Shown: positions 32,901-47,900, counted from the first letter of the stretch. The stretch is 64,000 nt of DNA from Chondrosia reniformis (GCA_947172415.1 OX359189.1:2068501-2132500), one strand, 5' to 3'. Made by a program: numbers and translations. The notes: generated by a model not told the origin, from the letters alone.

Positions 32901-35900
32901 GCTAGTTTTTCCTTGCACCATTCCAATCGTTTTTCTTTGTTGGCATCTCGAATTGCTTGGCAATATCGTGCAGTCGTGAAGGTCCATCCGAGGTCTAGTC
33001 TAGCCCTTGCTATGGTTCTAACAGAGTACGCTATAGATGTCTCACCAAATTTTCTTTGCAATAGGTCCATCAAATCGGAGGCTGTCAGTTCATCATTGAC
33101 TACCATCTTATCATCTATATACTTATAATGCACCTTGGGTATTTTCGTCACACGACCACTTTTAGGTCGATCTTCACAGCTTCCAGTTTCCTTCCATCTG
33201 GCAAGAGTATTCAAAACAGTTTGCTTTGTTGTATAGATTCTTTCAATTGCTAAAAGTTTTAAAATATTGGATGCTGACCCTTTACTTTGGAGATGGAGAG
33301 ACACAATTCTTTCTCTTTGATACTTAGTTAATGGCATAGTTTCTTCTAATCGCAATGATTCATAATGCCCAAATGCGTGTACGAATATTTATAGAATATT
33401 ACAGGATACTCATGTTATTTAATTCGCCAATCAAAACTCTACAATAAAACACTGAGGTCCGCCGAAAGAATCTGTGAAAATCCTCGGAATTCGTATAGAT
33501 TCGCAGATTAACACCTATATTCTGAGGATTTTCACAGATTCTTTCGGCGTACCTCAGTGTTTTATCGTAGAGTTTTGATTGGCGAATTAAATAACATGAG
33601 TATCCTGTAATATTCTATAACTATTCGTACATGCATTTGGGCGTTATGAATCATTGCGATTAGAAGAAGCAATTAAGAGCGAGATGGCAAGCAAAATTAT
33701 GGTAGAATGGATCGAAGGAAGGGCAGCTGGCAAAAGATCGTATGTAACAAGATACAGTATCAAAGAAGGAACTGTAGCTCCTGGAAAAACTGTTAGCGTG
33801 ATTTGGGGAAAGTCAAGAAGAGTTTATGATGCGATTATAGTGGAAGATATGCTGACATCTCCCGAAATCCCAGTTCAGTCTACCTCATCAGGAGCCAAAG
33901 ACACAGCTGAGGATGATTTCCTCTTTGAAATGGGTAGCCCAATTGCAACCTCTGAGCCCAAAGAAAGGCAACATAACTGTACTCAGTCTGAAGCTATTAT
34001 TCAGAAGCTAATTGATATGGTATCGGATTTAAAAGACACAGCATCTGATTTAAGAGATACTACAGAAAGACATTATTCCAGATTACTTGCTCGTATGGAT
34101 GCTTTTGAGAGATCTATGGAGGAAGTCAAAGAAAAGATTGTGGCGCAAGGTCTAAATAGCAACAGCTGCATACCTGAACCAGCAAATAGCACCTCCTTCT
34201 TCGATGGATTTTCTTCATCTCCTTATTATGAACCACTAGCTGTTGTTAACCCTCCACTGCAGGTACCAAACAGCCACCAATACATGTTTCCACTGCAGGA
34301 TATGACCAACAAGCACCCAAGGACTGAGGACTCAGGGCAAAATGTAATTCCAGAAGAGGTAATTATGCAGGCAATGCAGTGCTGCAAGTCCAGAAGAAAT
34401 TTGGCTGGGAGATTGTGTAACAAAATATTTTCTGAAGCAGTAAGGCAAGCAAGTAATTGTAGAGGAGTTCTAGGGAAGAGACCTCTCAATCCAGCGACAG
34501 TAAAGGCAATTTATACAGTTTGCTTAAAAAAATTTCCCTTAGACAGATTTGAGATGAATCTGCAGGCTGAAAAGGAGATGAGGAATGCTATTGATGAAGC
34601 ATGCAGGAAGACAAAGAAAACATTCCAAGAAGCAAACAATGAATTTTAGTTTTTTTACGTTATATGTACATCTATGTGGCATATGTAATCGATTGTCGAT
34701 TCAATTTCTATTGTCCTTGAGTAATGATCGACAGGCATTTCGTACGTAGTTGAAGGATTACGATTACGAGGATGACGATTATAGACTACGAATTGTATTC
34801 GTCATTTATATATAAATTCGTTACGAACGTATATATACCATGTACGCATACGGACAAGGAACATTAGTCTACGTGTCTAAAAAACGCATATATATACGTA
34901 CGTATGTACGTATTCGCAAATTTCCGCACTTGCAGCTTTCCTCAGTTGCTCTCCCAAAATCCCTCAGACAGCTGCGTGGCCAACTGCAGACGGTGGCGTT
35001 GTCCAACAGCGGAAAAATGCAAAAATCGCCAAGTTTCTTTTGACCTGTACCGTATATACATACGTATATAGTCAAACCTCAGTATAATGAACCCCTTGGT
35101 TCCACACAAAAAGTGTGCTACGTATATCTGGGTGTTTACTAACAGGTTTCAATATTAATGATTTCTGTTGACTTCAACTTTATGCCGTTTTTAAATCATT
35201 CTGTTTGCCAAAGGATCCACAGCAAATGAATTTACTCTATATTGTCTTTATTAAATCCCCAGACAATATACTTTTCTCCTATTTTTAACGTATAAACTTT
35301 CCTCCTATCGCCACCATTTCTAATAAATGAAGTCACTCAATTAGCCAGAATTAGTTTGTTACATCCTGACTATTAGGGTAAATTTGTAAGGAAAGAATTT
35401 TTAGGATCGTTCTAGCTATGGACTTACGTACTCTATAAATTTCTTTCTTGTAGCTTTTTAGTTGATTTATTTATTTCATACAAAATTTGTAGGTACAGAA
35501 GTGTATTCTCTGGATCTACCAGACCAGTGCTTGCTGTCACATGTACCCTCTCTGACACTTGACCTTGCTCCTCTTCATTGTGCTGAAGTGTTGTGTTACC
35601 TTGCTAAAGGGAACCTGGAGAGTCTTCAAGTATCACTGAGTTGTCCAAGAGAGGTTTGCAGTGTAGTACTATAAAATCCTTAAGTGATAGTCTATAACAC
35701 CAGTCATCATTACTGTACAGTTATAATTACTGTACATACATATGTAGTAGAAAATACAGAAACTGGAAAGTAATCATTAGTTGAGATCAATACTATATCA
35801 ATGGTATCACCTGTATACTTGTATATAGAAATGTAGCGTTCAGAAGTACTTTAGGTAGATTGTATGCCATATCTACCATTCATAGTTCATTGTAGCTCAG

Positions 35901-38900
35901 TGACAGAGCACTGGAGACTTAAACTATTCAGTGTTTATCATTGCTGTTTCATGTCCCTCCCTATTCCCTCTCCATGATGCTTCACTGTGACTACTTGTGG
36001 TTTGATTATCATTTTGAGTTTTCATTTGTATTTATAGACATCACTTGATGAAGTCACATGTGATTCAGTGGAAAGGCTTTTGATGGGAAACCTGTCAATT
36101 AAGCAAGTGAATTTACAGTTGGACAACTCTTGTCCTAATGAACTGATCAGGTCATGCTTTATTGGTGTGTTATGTAACAGAACTGTAACAGATATAAGTC
36201 TTGAGGCCTCAAGTGAGTTTTGTGAATTTTATGTTAATTCCATCAGTGAACTTATCATAGCAACCTAATAGCTGTAAGTAATATTCTGTACAGTATACTA
36301 TACTAATCAATGTATTCTCTACTTCATTATTAGGTGTTCCATTGGACTCTGAAGACTTTCCTTTTCCTGAACATTGTGTTTATGTTCAGTGCACACTCAA
36401 ACTATACCTCCCTCCACAGACATGGTGTAAAGTGTTGTGTAGTTTGGCTAAAGATGAATACTTGAAAGAGCTAACACTATCACTCAAGTGTAGCAAAGTA
36501 TGTGCATAGAGTATGTATATTCACAATAATATATGATTGATGGAGAAGTAATATTTATTTGATCATTAAATTTTTAAATGGGAAATAGCTAAATCTAAGG
36601 TATAAATATACTTGCAAAATCAAAGATAGGGCTATCATAGTATGTACATGGTAGTTGTAATATTACACTGATATTTCTGTGTCTATTTTACTATACTGAT
36701 TTCCATTTTGTAGACCTCAACAGATGATGACTGTGTTAAAGGCACATGTGACTCACTGGAAAGGTATTTGAAGGCACACTCATCTTTGGAGAAAGTTAGC
36801 TTTGAGATGTATGATTCTTGTCCAAGAGAAATGATGAGATCTTGCTTGGTTGGTGTGATTTGTAACAGAACTATAAGAGATATCAGTCTTATTGCCTTCA
36901 GTGAGTTTCTTAGTATGTGTGATATACGTACCTTGCAATTTATATCATTGTAGAACTACATATTATCAGAGAATGTAGTAGAAATCCTATAATATAAAGA
37001 TTGTATTTCCAATTGTAAGATTTTGTGAATTTTATAAGAATTCCAGTAATACCTACAGTACGTACATATATCTCTGCAATCTACTAACTGTAAGTAATAT
37101 TCTGTACAGTATACTATACTAATCAATGTATTCTCTACTTCATTATTAGGTGTTCCATTGGACTTTGAAGACTTTGCTTTTCCTGAACATTGTGTTTATG
37201 TTCAGTGCACACTCAAACTAGACCTCCCTCCACAGACATGGTGTAAAGTGTTGTGTAGTTTGGCTAAAGATGAATACTTGAAGGAGCTAACACTATCACT
37301 CAAATGTAGCAAAGTACGTACGTACATCAATCAATCCTACATATAACAAGTAAATAAAAACATTTAAAAAATGAAATGAGAAGTAGGGATGGCAATCCCT
37401 GCAACAGTACCTATCACATCTAGAAAAAGCAATGAAACAAGACAATGATCATATAATAAGGCTAACAATACACAAATGGAATATATACTGCCTCAAATTT
37501 CAGTGACTTAACAATACACATCACTTCCATGTTTGGGCGCACTATCCCTACTTCAGCCATCATGGTGCGCCCAAACATGGAAGTGATGTGTATTGTTAAG
37601 TCACTGAAATTTGAGGCAGTATATATTCCATTTGTGTATTGTTAGCCTTATTATATGATCATTGTCTTGTTTCATTGCTTTTTCTAGATGTGATGGGTAC
37701 TGTTGCAGGGATTGCCATCCCTACTTCTCATTTCATGTTTAAAATGTTTTATTTACTTGTATTCCTTCTTTTTTGTAATGTTATATACTTATTAAAACTA
37801 GTTTGTATCGAAATAACGTTGTAGTCGAAGATAAAGAGGATATGACCTAGAACTTCTTATTAGAAAATGGCGACAAAAAGGTTCCAATTTTCTTACTCTC
37901 CTAAGAAAAAAGTCTTTGCACAAATCGTTTGAAGACAGAAAGGTGCCTATTCCCTAGTTGCTAAAACCTTTAGATGATATGTCCCTAATATGTATTTGTC
38001 TACAAGCGCGTTTTTGCACTAGTGTGAAATGAAAGGAAGAAGAAGAAAATGAGGAAAACCGGAAGTATGCCTGAAACCGTTTTACAAACTTGGAGCCTTT
38101 ATGCGCTCTTGAAAACAGCTTCCCTCAATTAAAATCGTACAAAAAAGACACATTATGAGTTTAAAAGAGGTAAAAACGCATTCGCTGCCTACTTATAAGG
38201 TGTTAACCTGTAATACATTGAATACGGCATCCATTTTTTCGGGCCATCCCTACTTAGAGAGTACTACCGTACTCTCTGATTATTTGATTATTAGATATTT
38301 AAATGGATAGGGATGAACACACTTACACTGTATGTAATCAGTTTATATATTTGGGGACATCATATTGTATATTATACTTACATGCATATGTACATGCATA
38401 CTTGGTACGTAGTTGTAAGATTGCACTGATATTTCTGTGTCAAATCTGTTATTGATGGTCTTAGTGAAGTACCAAGTAGATATCAGATATATACGTACAT
38501 ATAGTATTCAAAGTTATGTACACGTATAATACGTTCAGCTACCACCATTCGTAGATCACTAGGTAGTATTGCACAGGTATACTAGGTGCAACATGAGATT
38601 GTGATAAAGGTACACAAACTGTGATGGTAAACCTGATTCACTAATTTTGTTTCATAAATATATGTACTTACATAACTCACTGTGTATTGTTGATTGTATA
38701 CGTCAGAGAACATACATATGCATGAACAGACTGTGGGTTAATCTAAGGAAGCTACTGGTGGAGTTTATTACTCCACATCATTATGTATTTAGACATCATC
38801 CTGTGATGAATGCAAATGTGACTCAGTGGAAAGGTCCTTGATAGAGAACTCATCACTGAAGACAGTGAAATTGGAAATGGACTCCTCTTGTCCCAAAGAA

Positions 38901-41900
38901 CTGGCTGAATCATGCTTGATTGGAGTGCTGTGTAGCAGAACTATATCACATATCAGCATATTGTTGGGTATGTATTCAGTTTTGAACGCTGATTTATAAA
39001 TGTTGACCTACTATAGTCTCTATTTTGAAACATAAAAATGTAATCAGTAAGTGATTGTATTTTTTGGCAATTGCTTTATGGAGATCTCACTGTATTCTTT
39101 CTATTACTTTAGAGATTTCTTCTGAATCTAAGTGCATAATGTCAGATGATAGTTTGACACTCTCTTGGACCCTAAAGCCAGACCAATGGGTCAAGGTACT
39201 TTTATGTAGTCTTGAGAGAGAAATAAAGGAATTGACAGTCAGCCTGAAAACCCAATCTGCTGTGAGTCCAATTAGGCTGGTGTTTTGTTAATGCAACGGC
39301 ATACTAATTTGCATAAGAACTTAGTTTCTGTAGCCTATTTAATAAACTTGCTGATAAACTACGTACATTGCCTTGATATCTGATGCTATGTATAGAAATC
39401 CTGTGATGAATGCAAATGTGACTCAGTGGAAAGGTCTTTGAGGGAGAACTCATCACTGAAGACAGTGAAATTGAAAATACCCCCCACTTGTCCCAAAGAA
39501 CTGACTAGATCATGCTTGATTGGTGTATTACATAACCAGACTATGACAGATGTCAACATTTATGCCTATGGTGAGTACTACTTATTTTTACCCTAAATCA
39601 ATATACTTTATTCATCCGTACATATAAATCCATTGATACACCTGTTCACCTAAAATGTTGTCCAGTTACACAATTAAGTCAGTAAAGGTTCCAACTGATT
39701 ACTGTGTGACAGTTCCTTTTGTCCATTAAATTTCTTTTAAGTTTAAATTAATTGTCCCAATTTTAGTGACTGGAGGAATTGTTCATAATCACTATAACCA
39801 CTAACAGCTATGGGATGGTAGATGTAGACATTGGTACCTTTAAGTTGAAGTATCTACAGGTGTCCATATTTGGGTGTCCCCAACCTACTGTAGGTATGTA
39901 CATATCATGAGATATTATGAGATGGTTTCAAGTTGTAATGTTACAATTTGCATGAATACACTAGAGAATGAGTAAACCCATTTACATTATCGACTGATGG
40001 TCCCCACTTTTGAGTGCTTAAACCAAAGTCTAAATTGCAACAATACACAAGAATTAGTAGTTAAAGATGCTGAATATATTGTTATTGTGTGCACAGTACT
40101 TACGTATATGCTGACAACAGACACAGTGTTTGGACAATTTATATACCATTGCATGGAACCTCTTAACTAAAGTAAAAACCTTTCCCAGACTGCCATTTTA
40201 TTTAATTATGTAATGCATGCTAACGCTACCCAAACTTTCTTATTAATTGTTAATTAACAGTTACACCTATTTTAGTTACTTACTATGCCATACTTTCTAT
40301 CAAAAAGAAGGCTTGTGAATATGGTAGCCATTTTGTGGTCCCTTGAATGTCCATTTTAGATATATTTGACCTTAAAGAGGTTCTAGCTAGTAAGTTAATG
40401 TGTTAATGTCAACCTTTGTGGTATTTGTTGTTATCACAGTATAATGTACTCTTTATTATTGTGTGATTTGTGCAAGATGTCTTCTTGGTAGTATACATAT
40501 AGTTGAGCAGTTATTGAATTAACTTTTCCATGAAATAATGATGTGCTGTATAGTGAATAGTAATCTTCTCTGCTTTTACTTTTTTTATATCCTGTTTTAT
40601 TAGACTGTTCATTTGGTAATGAAGATCTAACTCTACCTGAGCAATGTGAGATGACATGTGTCAAGTTCTCACTTGATCTAAATCTCACTGTTCAGAAGTG
40701 GAGTGAAGTGTTGTGTTATCTTGGAAAGGCTAAACATTTAGAGGATCTTACACTTATGTTGAAGTGTTCCTCTGAGGTGAGTCAAGCAGTGTGCTTATGT
40801 AGTGTGTAATATGTGATGAGATGTGTTAATGATTTAAATGTACGTACGTATATGTATATACAACCTCAATACTGTAACTATACTGTATTGAGGTATACTG
40901 TATACTGTATAGAACTATATATAACACTTCAGTAACATGAATCATTGACTCCTATCTTGCTAAAATTTATGTTCACTTTCTAACTATTTTACTATATACA
41001 TACGTTCATCAATCCATTATTCGATGCCAGAAATGGATATTAATCTACTATGCAGTAGGTCATATGATTTTGTAACATGTACATTCAATATCATAGTTAA
41101 GTCAAGTAAGTTAACCAATTTCTATCTTGATCTGTCTAGTGGGTGTCTTCCCTCTACTCCTCCTTACATTTCCATCACTCCTTTCTACTGTAGTCATTCT
41201 CTATTTTCTTCATTCCTTAACATATCCATTGTGGTCACTCCTAAGTCCCAGCTAAACCCTCTTCTCTGTGGTCAGCACCTTTAGCTTGTACCTCTTCACC
41301 AATGCCATGTTTCATGACCACACATCAGTGAATGATGTGTACACCTACAGTTAGGTTACATAAGTTGTATGTGTTTTACTAAGAAATTAGGCAATCAGTT
41401 ATGTGTAGTCTGTGCACATTTAATTAAAGGATTTATGTAAAATGCATTTGCTTTATTACACCTTCTGAAACTGCATACATGTCATATAATGTTCACACTA
41501 CAGATGTCCACATGTAATAAATGCAAATGTGACAGAGTGGAAAAGTCCTTGAGGGAGAACTCATTACTGAAGACAGTGAAATTGAAAATGGACTCCTCTT
41601 GTCCCAAAGAACTGACTAGATCATGCTTGATTGGTGTATTACATAACCAGACTATGACAGATGTCAACATTTTTGTCTCGAGTGAGTACTACTTATTTGT
41701 ACCCTAAATCAATATACAGTATACATTCGTAAGTATGAATCCATTGATACACGTTTTCACCTAAAGTGTTGTACAGTTACACAGTTTAGTCAGTAAAGGT
41801 TCCAACTGATTACTGTGGGACAGTTCATTTTTGTCCATTAAATTGTGCAATTTCTAGTTTGTAGTGTAATAGTATGAGAATGTAACTGGTCACACAATAA

Positions 41901-44900
41901 AGCCCTTGTGTGTATATATTTATAAGTAGCACACAGTGCAAGTTACAAACCCTATAAAAAAGTTTGCCTGTCTAAGGCCTGTTATAAGATGTGTCAGGGC
42001 TGTAACAGGTCTGTAGATGTTTCAGTTGTGTCATGGGTTTACAACAGGCCTACTTTCACAGGCTTTCTCAGTAACAGAAGTATCTTACATGTAACAAGCC
42101 TGTCAAATGACTGTTGCCCTAATTAACGCTTCATTAGCAAAATGGTGCAAATTGCAATTGACATGCCTGTCCCATAACTGTTAAATATCTTCTGGTGAAA
42201 ATTGTTTATAAAAGGATTACTTCTTACATGTTAGCAGCCTGTAAGAGGTCTGTTTCATGATCAGTACAATTGTAAGGTTGTCACATTTTTACATGCCTGT
42301 CCCATATCTGCCTGTTTCTGTTAAATTGCAAAATTCTTTAACATATAGCCTGCAAAACCTTTTTTCATTAATGACTGGATGATTTTGACCATAATTTATA
42401 ACAATCAATATCATGAACACATTAATTAATTTAGCATTAAAATATTTACAACAAAAACAAACATTTACAATAAATAAATAAGATATGACTGAATTAAAAG
42501 ATAGAAGTTAGTCACCATCTATATGTATAAGAATAGATACAATAAATGTTCTCTGAGTAGTCTTAATAGAAATGCATTTGCAGGAAATAGAATACAAAGG
42601 AACACAAACGAGTGATTCTGGCGAAGACAGAACACTAGAAACACATGTACAGTGTGGAATGTTGAATAGTGGAATACAACTATGGACCAAGATGGGTGCT
42701 ACAATAGCAAAATTCAAATTTGTGCCTTCACAAAATGAAGAAACAAAAGAAACTATCTGGCCATACTCTTGGCCTACATTGGTCTGATAGACTACTGTAG
42801 AATTATTTTGTGTCTTCGTTGACCACAGTAGGCTATCATAAATTGCTGAGTGTAGTCATGCTCGTGGATAATGTATGAATTTGCATTTGTACTCCACTTC
42901 CAGCTTTTTTATTAGTATAGCTTCTTCTTCCGTGGTTGATGTTGCTGTGACACATCCTAATACTCCAGATCAGCTGTTTTCCCTGTATCCCCTATGATTA
43001 GGCATATGCTGTGCAATCTGGACTGCTCTAATTGCTTGCTCTTCCATCCCTCGGACTCCATGAATTGCTCCTCTTATTTGTCCATTTAAGCTCTCTCAAA
43101 GAGAAAACAGGAAGATGTCCACAAGGGACCTAGAGCTTCAACAATATCACAGAGATGGTTTAGGTTGTGGACATTAATTCCAGGGTTTTCCTCTCCATAT
43201 AATGATCCGTAATGGGAAGAAATATTTTGATGCTCTATATAGACATAAATATGCTTAAGACAGCCACGATCAAGTGAATGCATACATATGTCATACAGTG
43301 AAAGTTTCAGCACCTCCACACACAATATTATACATTTGGATTTTCAAGTTATAGAGCCTTACATACAGTATGTCCACTGCCTTTGGTTCCCCTTTGAGAG
43401 TTCCAATCACTTTACAGACATTTCTTTTAGGTTTAAATTAAATGTCCCAATTTTAGTGACTGGAGGAATTGTTCATAATTGCTGTAACCACTAACAGCTA
43501 TGGGATGGTAGACATTGGTACCTTTATGTTGAAGTATCTACAGATGTCCATATTTGGGTGTCCCCAACCTACTGTAGGTATGTACGTATCATGTTTATTA
43601 TGAGATGGTTTTAAGTTGTAATGTTACAATTTGCATGAATAAACTGGAGAATGAGTAAACCCATTTACATTATCAACTGATGGTCCCCACTTATGAGTGC
43701 TAAAACCAAAGTCTAAATCACAACAATACACAAGAATTAGTGGTTAAAGATGCTGAATATATTGTTATTGTGTGCACAGTACTTACGTATATGCTGAGAA
43801 CAGACACAGTGTTTGGACAATTTATATACCATTGCATGAAACCTCTTAACTAAAGTAAGAAACTTTCCCAGACTGCCATTTAATTAATTATGTAATGCAT
43901 GCTCACACTACTCAAACTTTCTGTGAAGTTGATTAACAGTGACCCCTATTTTAGTGTAATTATGTACTTATTTTACTACTATGCAATACATTCTATCAGA
44001 AAGAACACTTGTGAGTAATATGGTAGCCATTTTGTGGTCCCTTGAATGTCCATTTTAGATATATTTGACCTTTAAAAGGTTCTAGCTAGTAAGTTAATGT
44101 GTTAATGTCAACCTTTGTGGTATTTGTTGTTATCACAGTGTAATGTACTCTTTATTATTGTGTGATTTGTGTAAGATGTCTTCTTGTTAGTATACATAGT
44201 TGAGCAGTTATTGAATTAACTTTTCCATGAAATAATGATGTGCTGTATAGTGAATAGTAATCTTCTCTGCTTTTACTTTTTTTATATCCTGTTTTATTAG
44301 ACTGTTCAAGTGAAGATCTAACTCTACCTGAGCAATGTGAGATGACATGTGTCAAGTTCTCACTTGATCTAAGTCTCACTGTTCAGAAGTGTAGTGAAGT
44401 GTTGTGTTATCTTGGAAAGGCTAAACATTTAGAGGATCTTAGATTTGTGTTTAGGTGTTCCTCTGAGGTGAGTCAAGCAGTGTGCTTATGTAGTGTGTAA
44501 TATGTGATGAGATGTGTTAATGATTTAAATCATCAATGAAATCGAACTAATAACACGTAGCATGAAACATTGACTCCTATATCTTGCTAAAATTTATGTT
44601 CACTTTCTAACTATTTTACTACTACTACGTTCATCAATCAATTCCTCTGAGGTGAGTCAGGCAGTATGCTTATGTAGTGTGTAGAATATCTGATAAGCTT
44701 TCCTTAGCAGTTAATTATTATTTTGATGTTTAGACCTTCATCAGCTGTACTTGATCAGGTACTGTTGTATACTGAATGTGTAGTACGTATTTGTCTACTA
44801 CGTACGTGTTTGTTAAGGAAAACTGACTGACTAGTGATTGACATGGTGTTTCCATCTGATTCCTTGTGAAGTTGTGTACATCATTTTAATAAGAAAGAAA

Positions 44901-47900
44901 TTTAATTATAAAAATATGTATAAATCCTGTTGCCTCTCTCCTTCTCTTGGGCATATCTCTATATATATAGAATGATAGACTTGTAATGTAACCAGTATAT
45001 ATATGTATGTTAAGTTTGTTATGTTTCTTTGTTCTTTATGACTTACAGTACAAGAGATTGGTATGTAGTGAGTGTCAGTATTGATAAGTATACTGTATCT
45101 TATTCCTCTGTAGTCAAGTGACGTTGGTAAATATTGTAGTAAAGTTAAGCAAGTGTGGAAAATGTTCAAATGTAAAAAGGTGGACATGATATTGTGTAAT
45201 AATGTGAGTTGTGATTGTATGGATCTTACAAATTTGTGTTATATAGTTATATGTACAGTTGTAATTAAAACATTTAGCCATGTTACACAAATGTGCACAC
45301 AAGTGGAATAGTCATATGTGAGTATACAGTATATATACTCACACCAGTATGACACTGTACAGGTGCTCAACAGAGTAGTTTCCGATTGATATATATCATC
45401 TAATGTCTACTGTATACTTGCTGTGTTGCTCTGGAACCTTCTTTAAACTTACTTACCTCAATCAACCTCAATAGCTGAAGAATTAATTCCTGTTGTTGGA
45501 CTTAGTGGAAGTAACTTGTATAGTATATGCTACTTATTGCACAACTACTATCTGATAATTCACTAACGTACTTAGGATCTGAGTGAATATAAAGTTATTG
45601 GAGTCATTAGCCTAAGGATTATTAGAAACATGTAAATGTAATGTACAAATAATGAAAGAAATTGAGAAATTGATAATAGGCTATTGAATTAGTTTAGTAA
45701 TGATATTGTACACATGAAGTGATAGTGTGTGTATAATCCACCTCTCACTTGTCACATGTTGTTAGGTAGTGTATTATGTCAATATGTTCAGTAACTAAGG
45801 TAACTCTTCCTTTCTAGGAAGTAGACATTGCCTGTGCTGTGTTGGAAGGTTTGTCAGAGAACACTAATGAGATTGAATTTACCCTGGACTGCAGCTTTCA
45901 GTGGTGTAACTTAGTCAAGTCTAAGCTACCTCCCAACATGTCAGAGATGTTCACATGGGGGAAGAAGAAATGTACCTTAAAACCTCTTCACACTAGAAAC
46001 TCATTAGGTGAGTAGTTGTAACTATACATTCTCTGAATACACAATGTTGGTAGATACTGTACAAGTATACACTGTATATTGTAAAGAGGAATGTCCTTGT
46101 GAGAATCACTTGGAGGGTGTGTACGTATGTGGGTGTGTCCAAATATGGAAGTTATGTCCCATATCCTGTGTTTCACTAGAGCTCATTTAGAATGTACTTG
46201 GAGATCAGTAGTTTATAAATAGTTTATTGTATTTCAGTAGCTGCTTCATCAGGAGAGTCAAACCTTCCTTCTGTACCCACTGGAGACAGTCCAAATATGG
46301 AAGGGAGTGCTTCAGGTGAGTCATCTAATGATGTTTGATCTAATTAGTACAGATTTACTGTAGCACCAGCTATTCAAACATGTTTTATATGTTGAAGTGA
46401 GTACTTGTAGAATGTTCATATTGTTCACTCTCTATTAGTAATAACTACATGCAAGATAAACCCTTTGTATATTCATGTACCGGAACAATTGCATGGATAT
46501 CCAGGTTCTTAATAAGACCTTTCTTTCTCTGAGTATATTGAACTGTTGCAAACACCAATATATGGTTTGCAGTTCAATTTGGTAATTCTAGAACTAGAAA
46601 TACTAGACACTGGAATGTATTATATTTAGTATAGTCATGTTACAAGGTTGTTAAATTTGGTATTAAAGTAACATTTCAAGAGTTTAAAACATTTCTCAGT
46701 ATGGTCCAAGAGTATGCAGTATGTAGTATATAATCCAACATTATTAATTTTTACATAGTAAAGTCACTGTGACAATGATAACAGTTTGTGGCATGTAATA
46801 AAAAAGAAATGATGGATGGCTGAGAAGAAAAATCTGATGTATAATGACTGAACATAGTATTTGTATTTATATTGGTTTGAAGGTCATGTGTACCTATACA
46901 ATTGTGGTGCTGTCTACTGTACATAGGATTGAATCAAGATAGTGTACATCAGTACAACAATACTGTATATAATATATACTATATACATATACTGTATCAG
47001 AGAGTACGGTAGTACTCTCTATGTAGGGATGGTACGGGTTGTTTCGTTTTCCCCATACATTGGTATAGGAGCGAAATTCCGAATTAGGCTGAAAATCGCC
47101 AAAACGAGACTATGTAGAGTTGAATATAGAACAAACATGCTATAAATGGCCTTGAAGGCAAGCGACCGTGTATCGTTGGCAAACGAACGAACTTTGAAAT
47201 CTCCCATTTTCGTTTTCTTCTTCTTCATCTTCTTCATCTTCTTCTACATCTTCTTCATCTTCTTTGCCCGCTGTAACTAAAAAACGAAATAAGCCTTCGG
47301 ACTACTTCTTAATCGAAATTACTCTAAATTTTCCGAGCTGTATTCTTTTGTAGAAGCGAGAGCGATAACGCTATTATTGAGTATGACAGTTTTCATGGCT
47401 CAAGAGTCAAGACCTCAATAAATTCGCCATTTTAATGACGTCATAATCAGTCGAAGATTGCAAAACCAAAGTGGTTTAAAATACAACGAATTCCTAGCTT
47501 ATGCTCCATAAAAAGTACAGAAACTAGAGAACAATAAAAATTTTCTACAAAAATAGTGAAGATGTAGGGATGGCACAAAAAGCATAGAAACAAGAAAGGG
47601 ATGTTACACAGTGAAGCATTAGCTATGCATGAATCCTACAAGCAAGGGTGTTGTATGATTCGTGCATAGCTAATGCTTCACTGTGTAACATCCCTTTCTT
47701 GTTTCTATGCTTTTTGTGCCATCCCTACATCTTCACTATTTTTGTAGAAAATTTTTATTGTTCTCTAGTTATTATATGATTCATTCTACAAAGTGTTACT
47801 TTTGAAGGTACGTTGCATGTACACCCATATAAATGAGTATTTGTAGGAGTACTATTAAATTAACTGTTGTTTATTTTCCATTGTATTGTTTTGTTCCAAT

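Larger units (their letters stand above)
31898..35052. mobile_element. Tc1-type DNA transposon with two divergent genes
   Basis: A 3155-bp element bounded by 30-bp terminal inverted repeats (31898-31927 and 35023-35052, CGGTACAGGTCAAAAGAAAC then TTGGCGATTT) and flanked by TA on both sides, the Tc1/mariner target duplication. It carries an intact DD34E transposase on the minus strand, a second gene on the plus strand and a 150-bp palindrome between them. It sits in an NLR2 intron. Near-identical TIRs and intact frames suggest recent activity. Confidence 0.92.

Noticed and set aside
33338..33355. TTG start for the Tc1 transposase (and 33654 for the BEN-like gene)
   Set aside because: The shared MRLEE beginnings are only the palindrome arms read through; the ATG codons at 33337 and 33684 are the plausible eukaryotic starts.
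37639..37824. Small open frame with hydrophobic residues
   Set aside because: It lies in one arm of the foldback palindrome and has no support as a gene.
42572..42787. Plus-strand open frame in the CACTA relic
   Set aside because: The minus strand carries the recognisable transposase fragments; this is its shadow.
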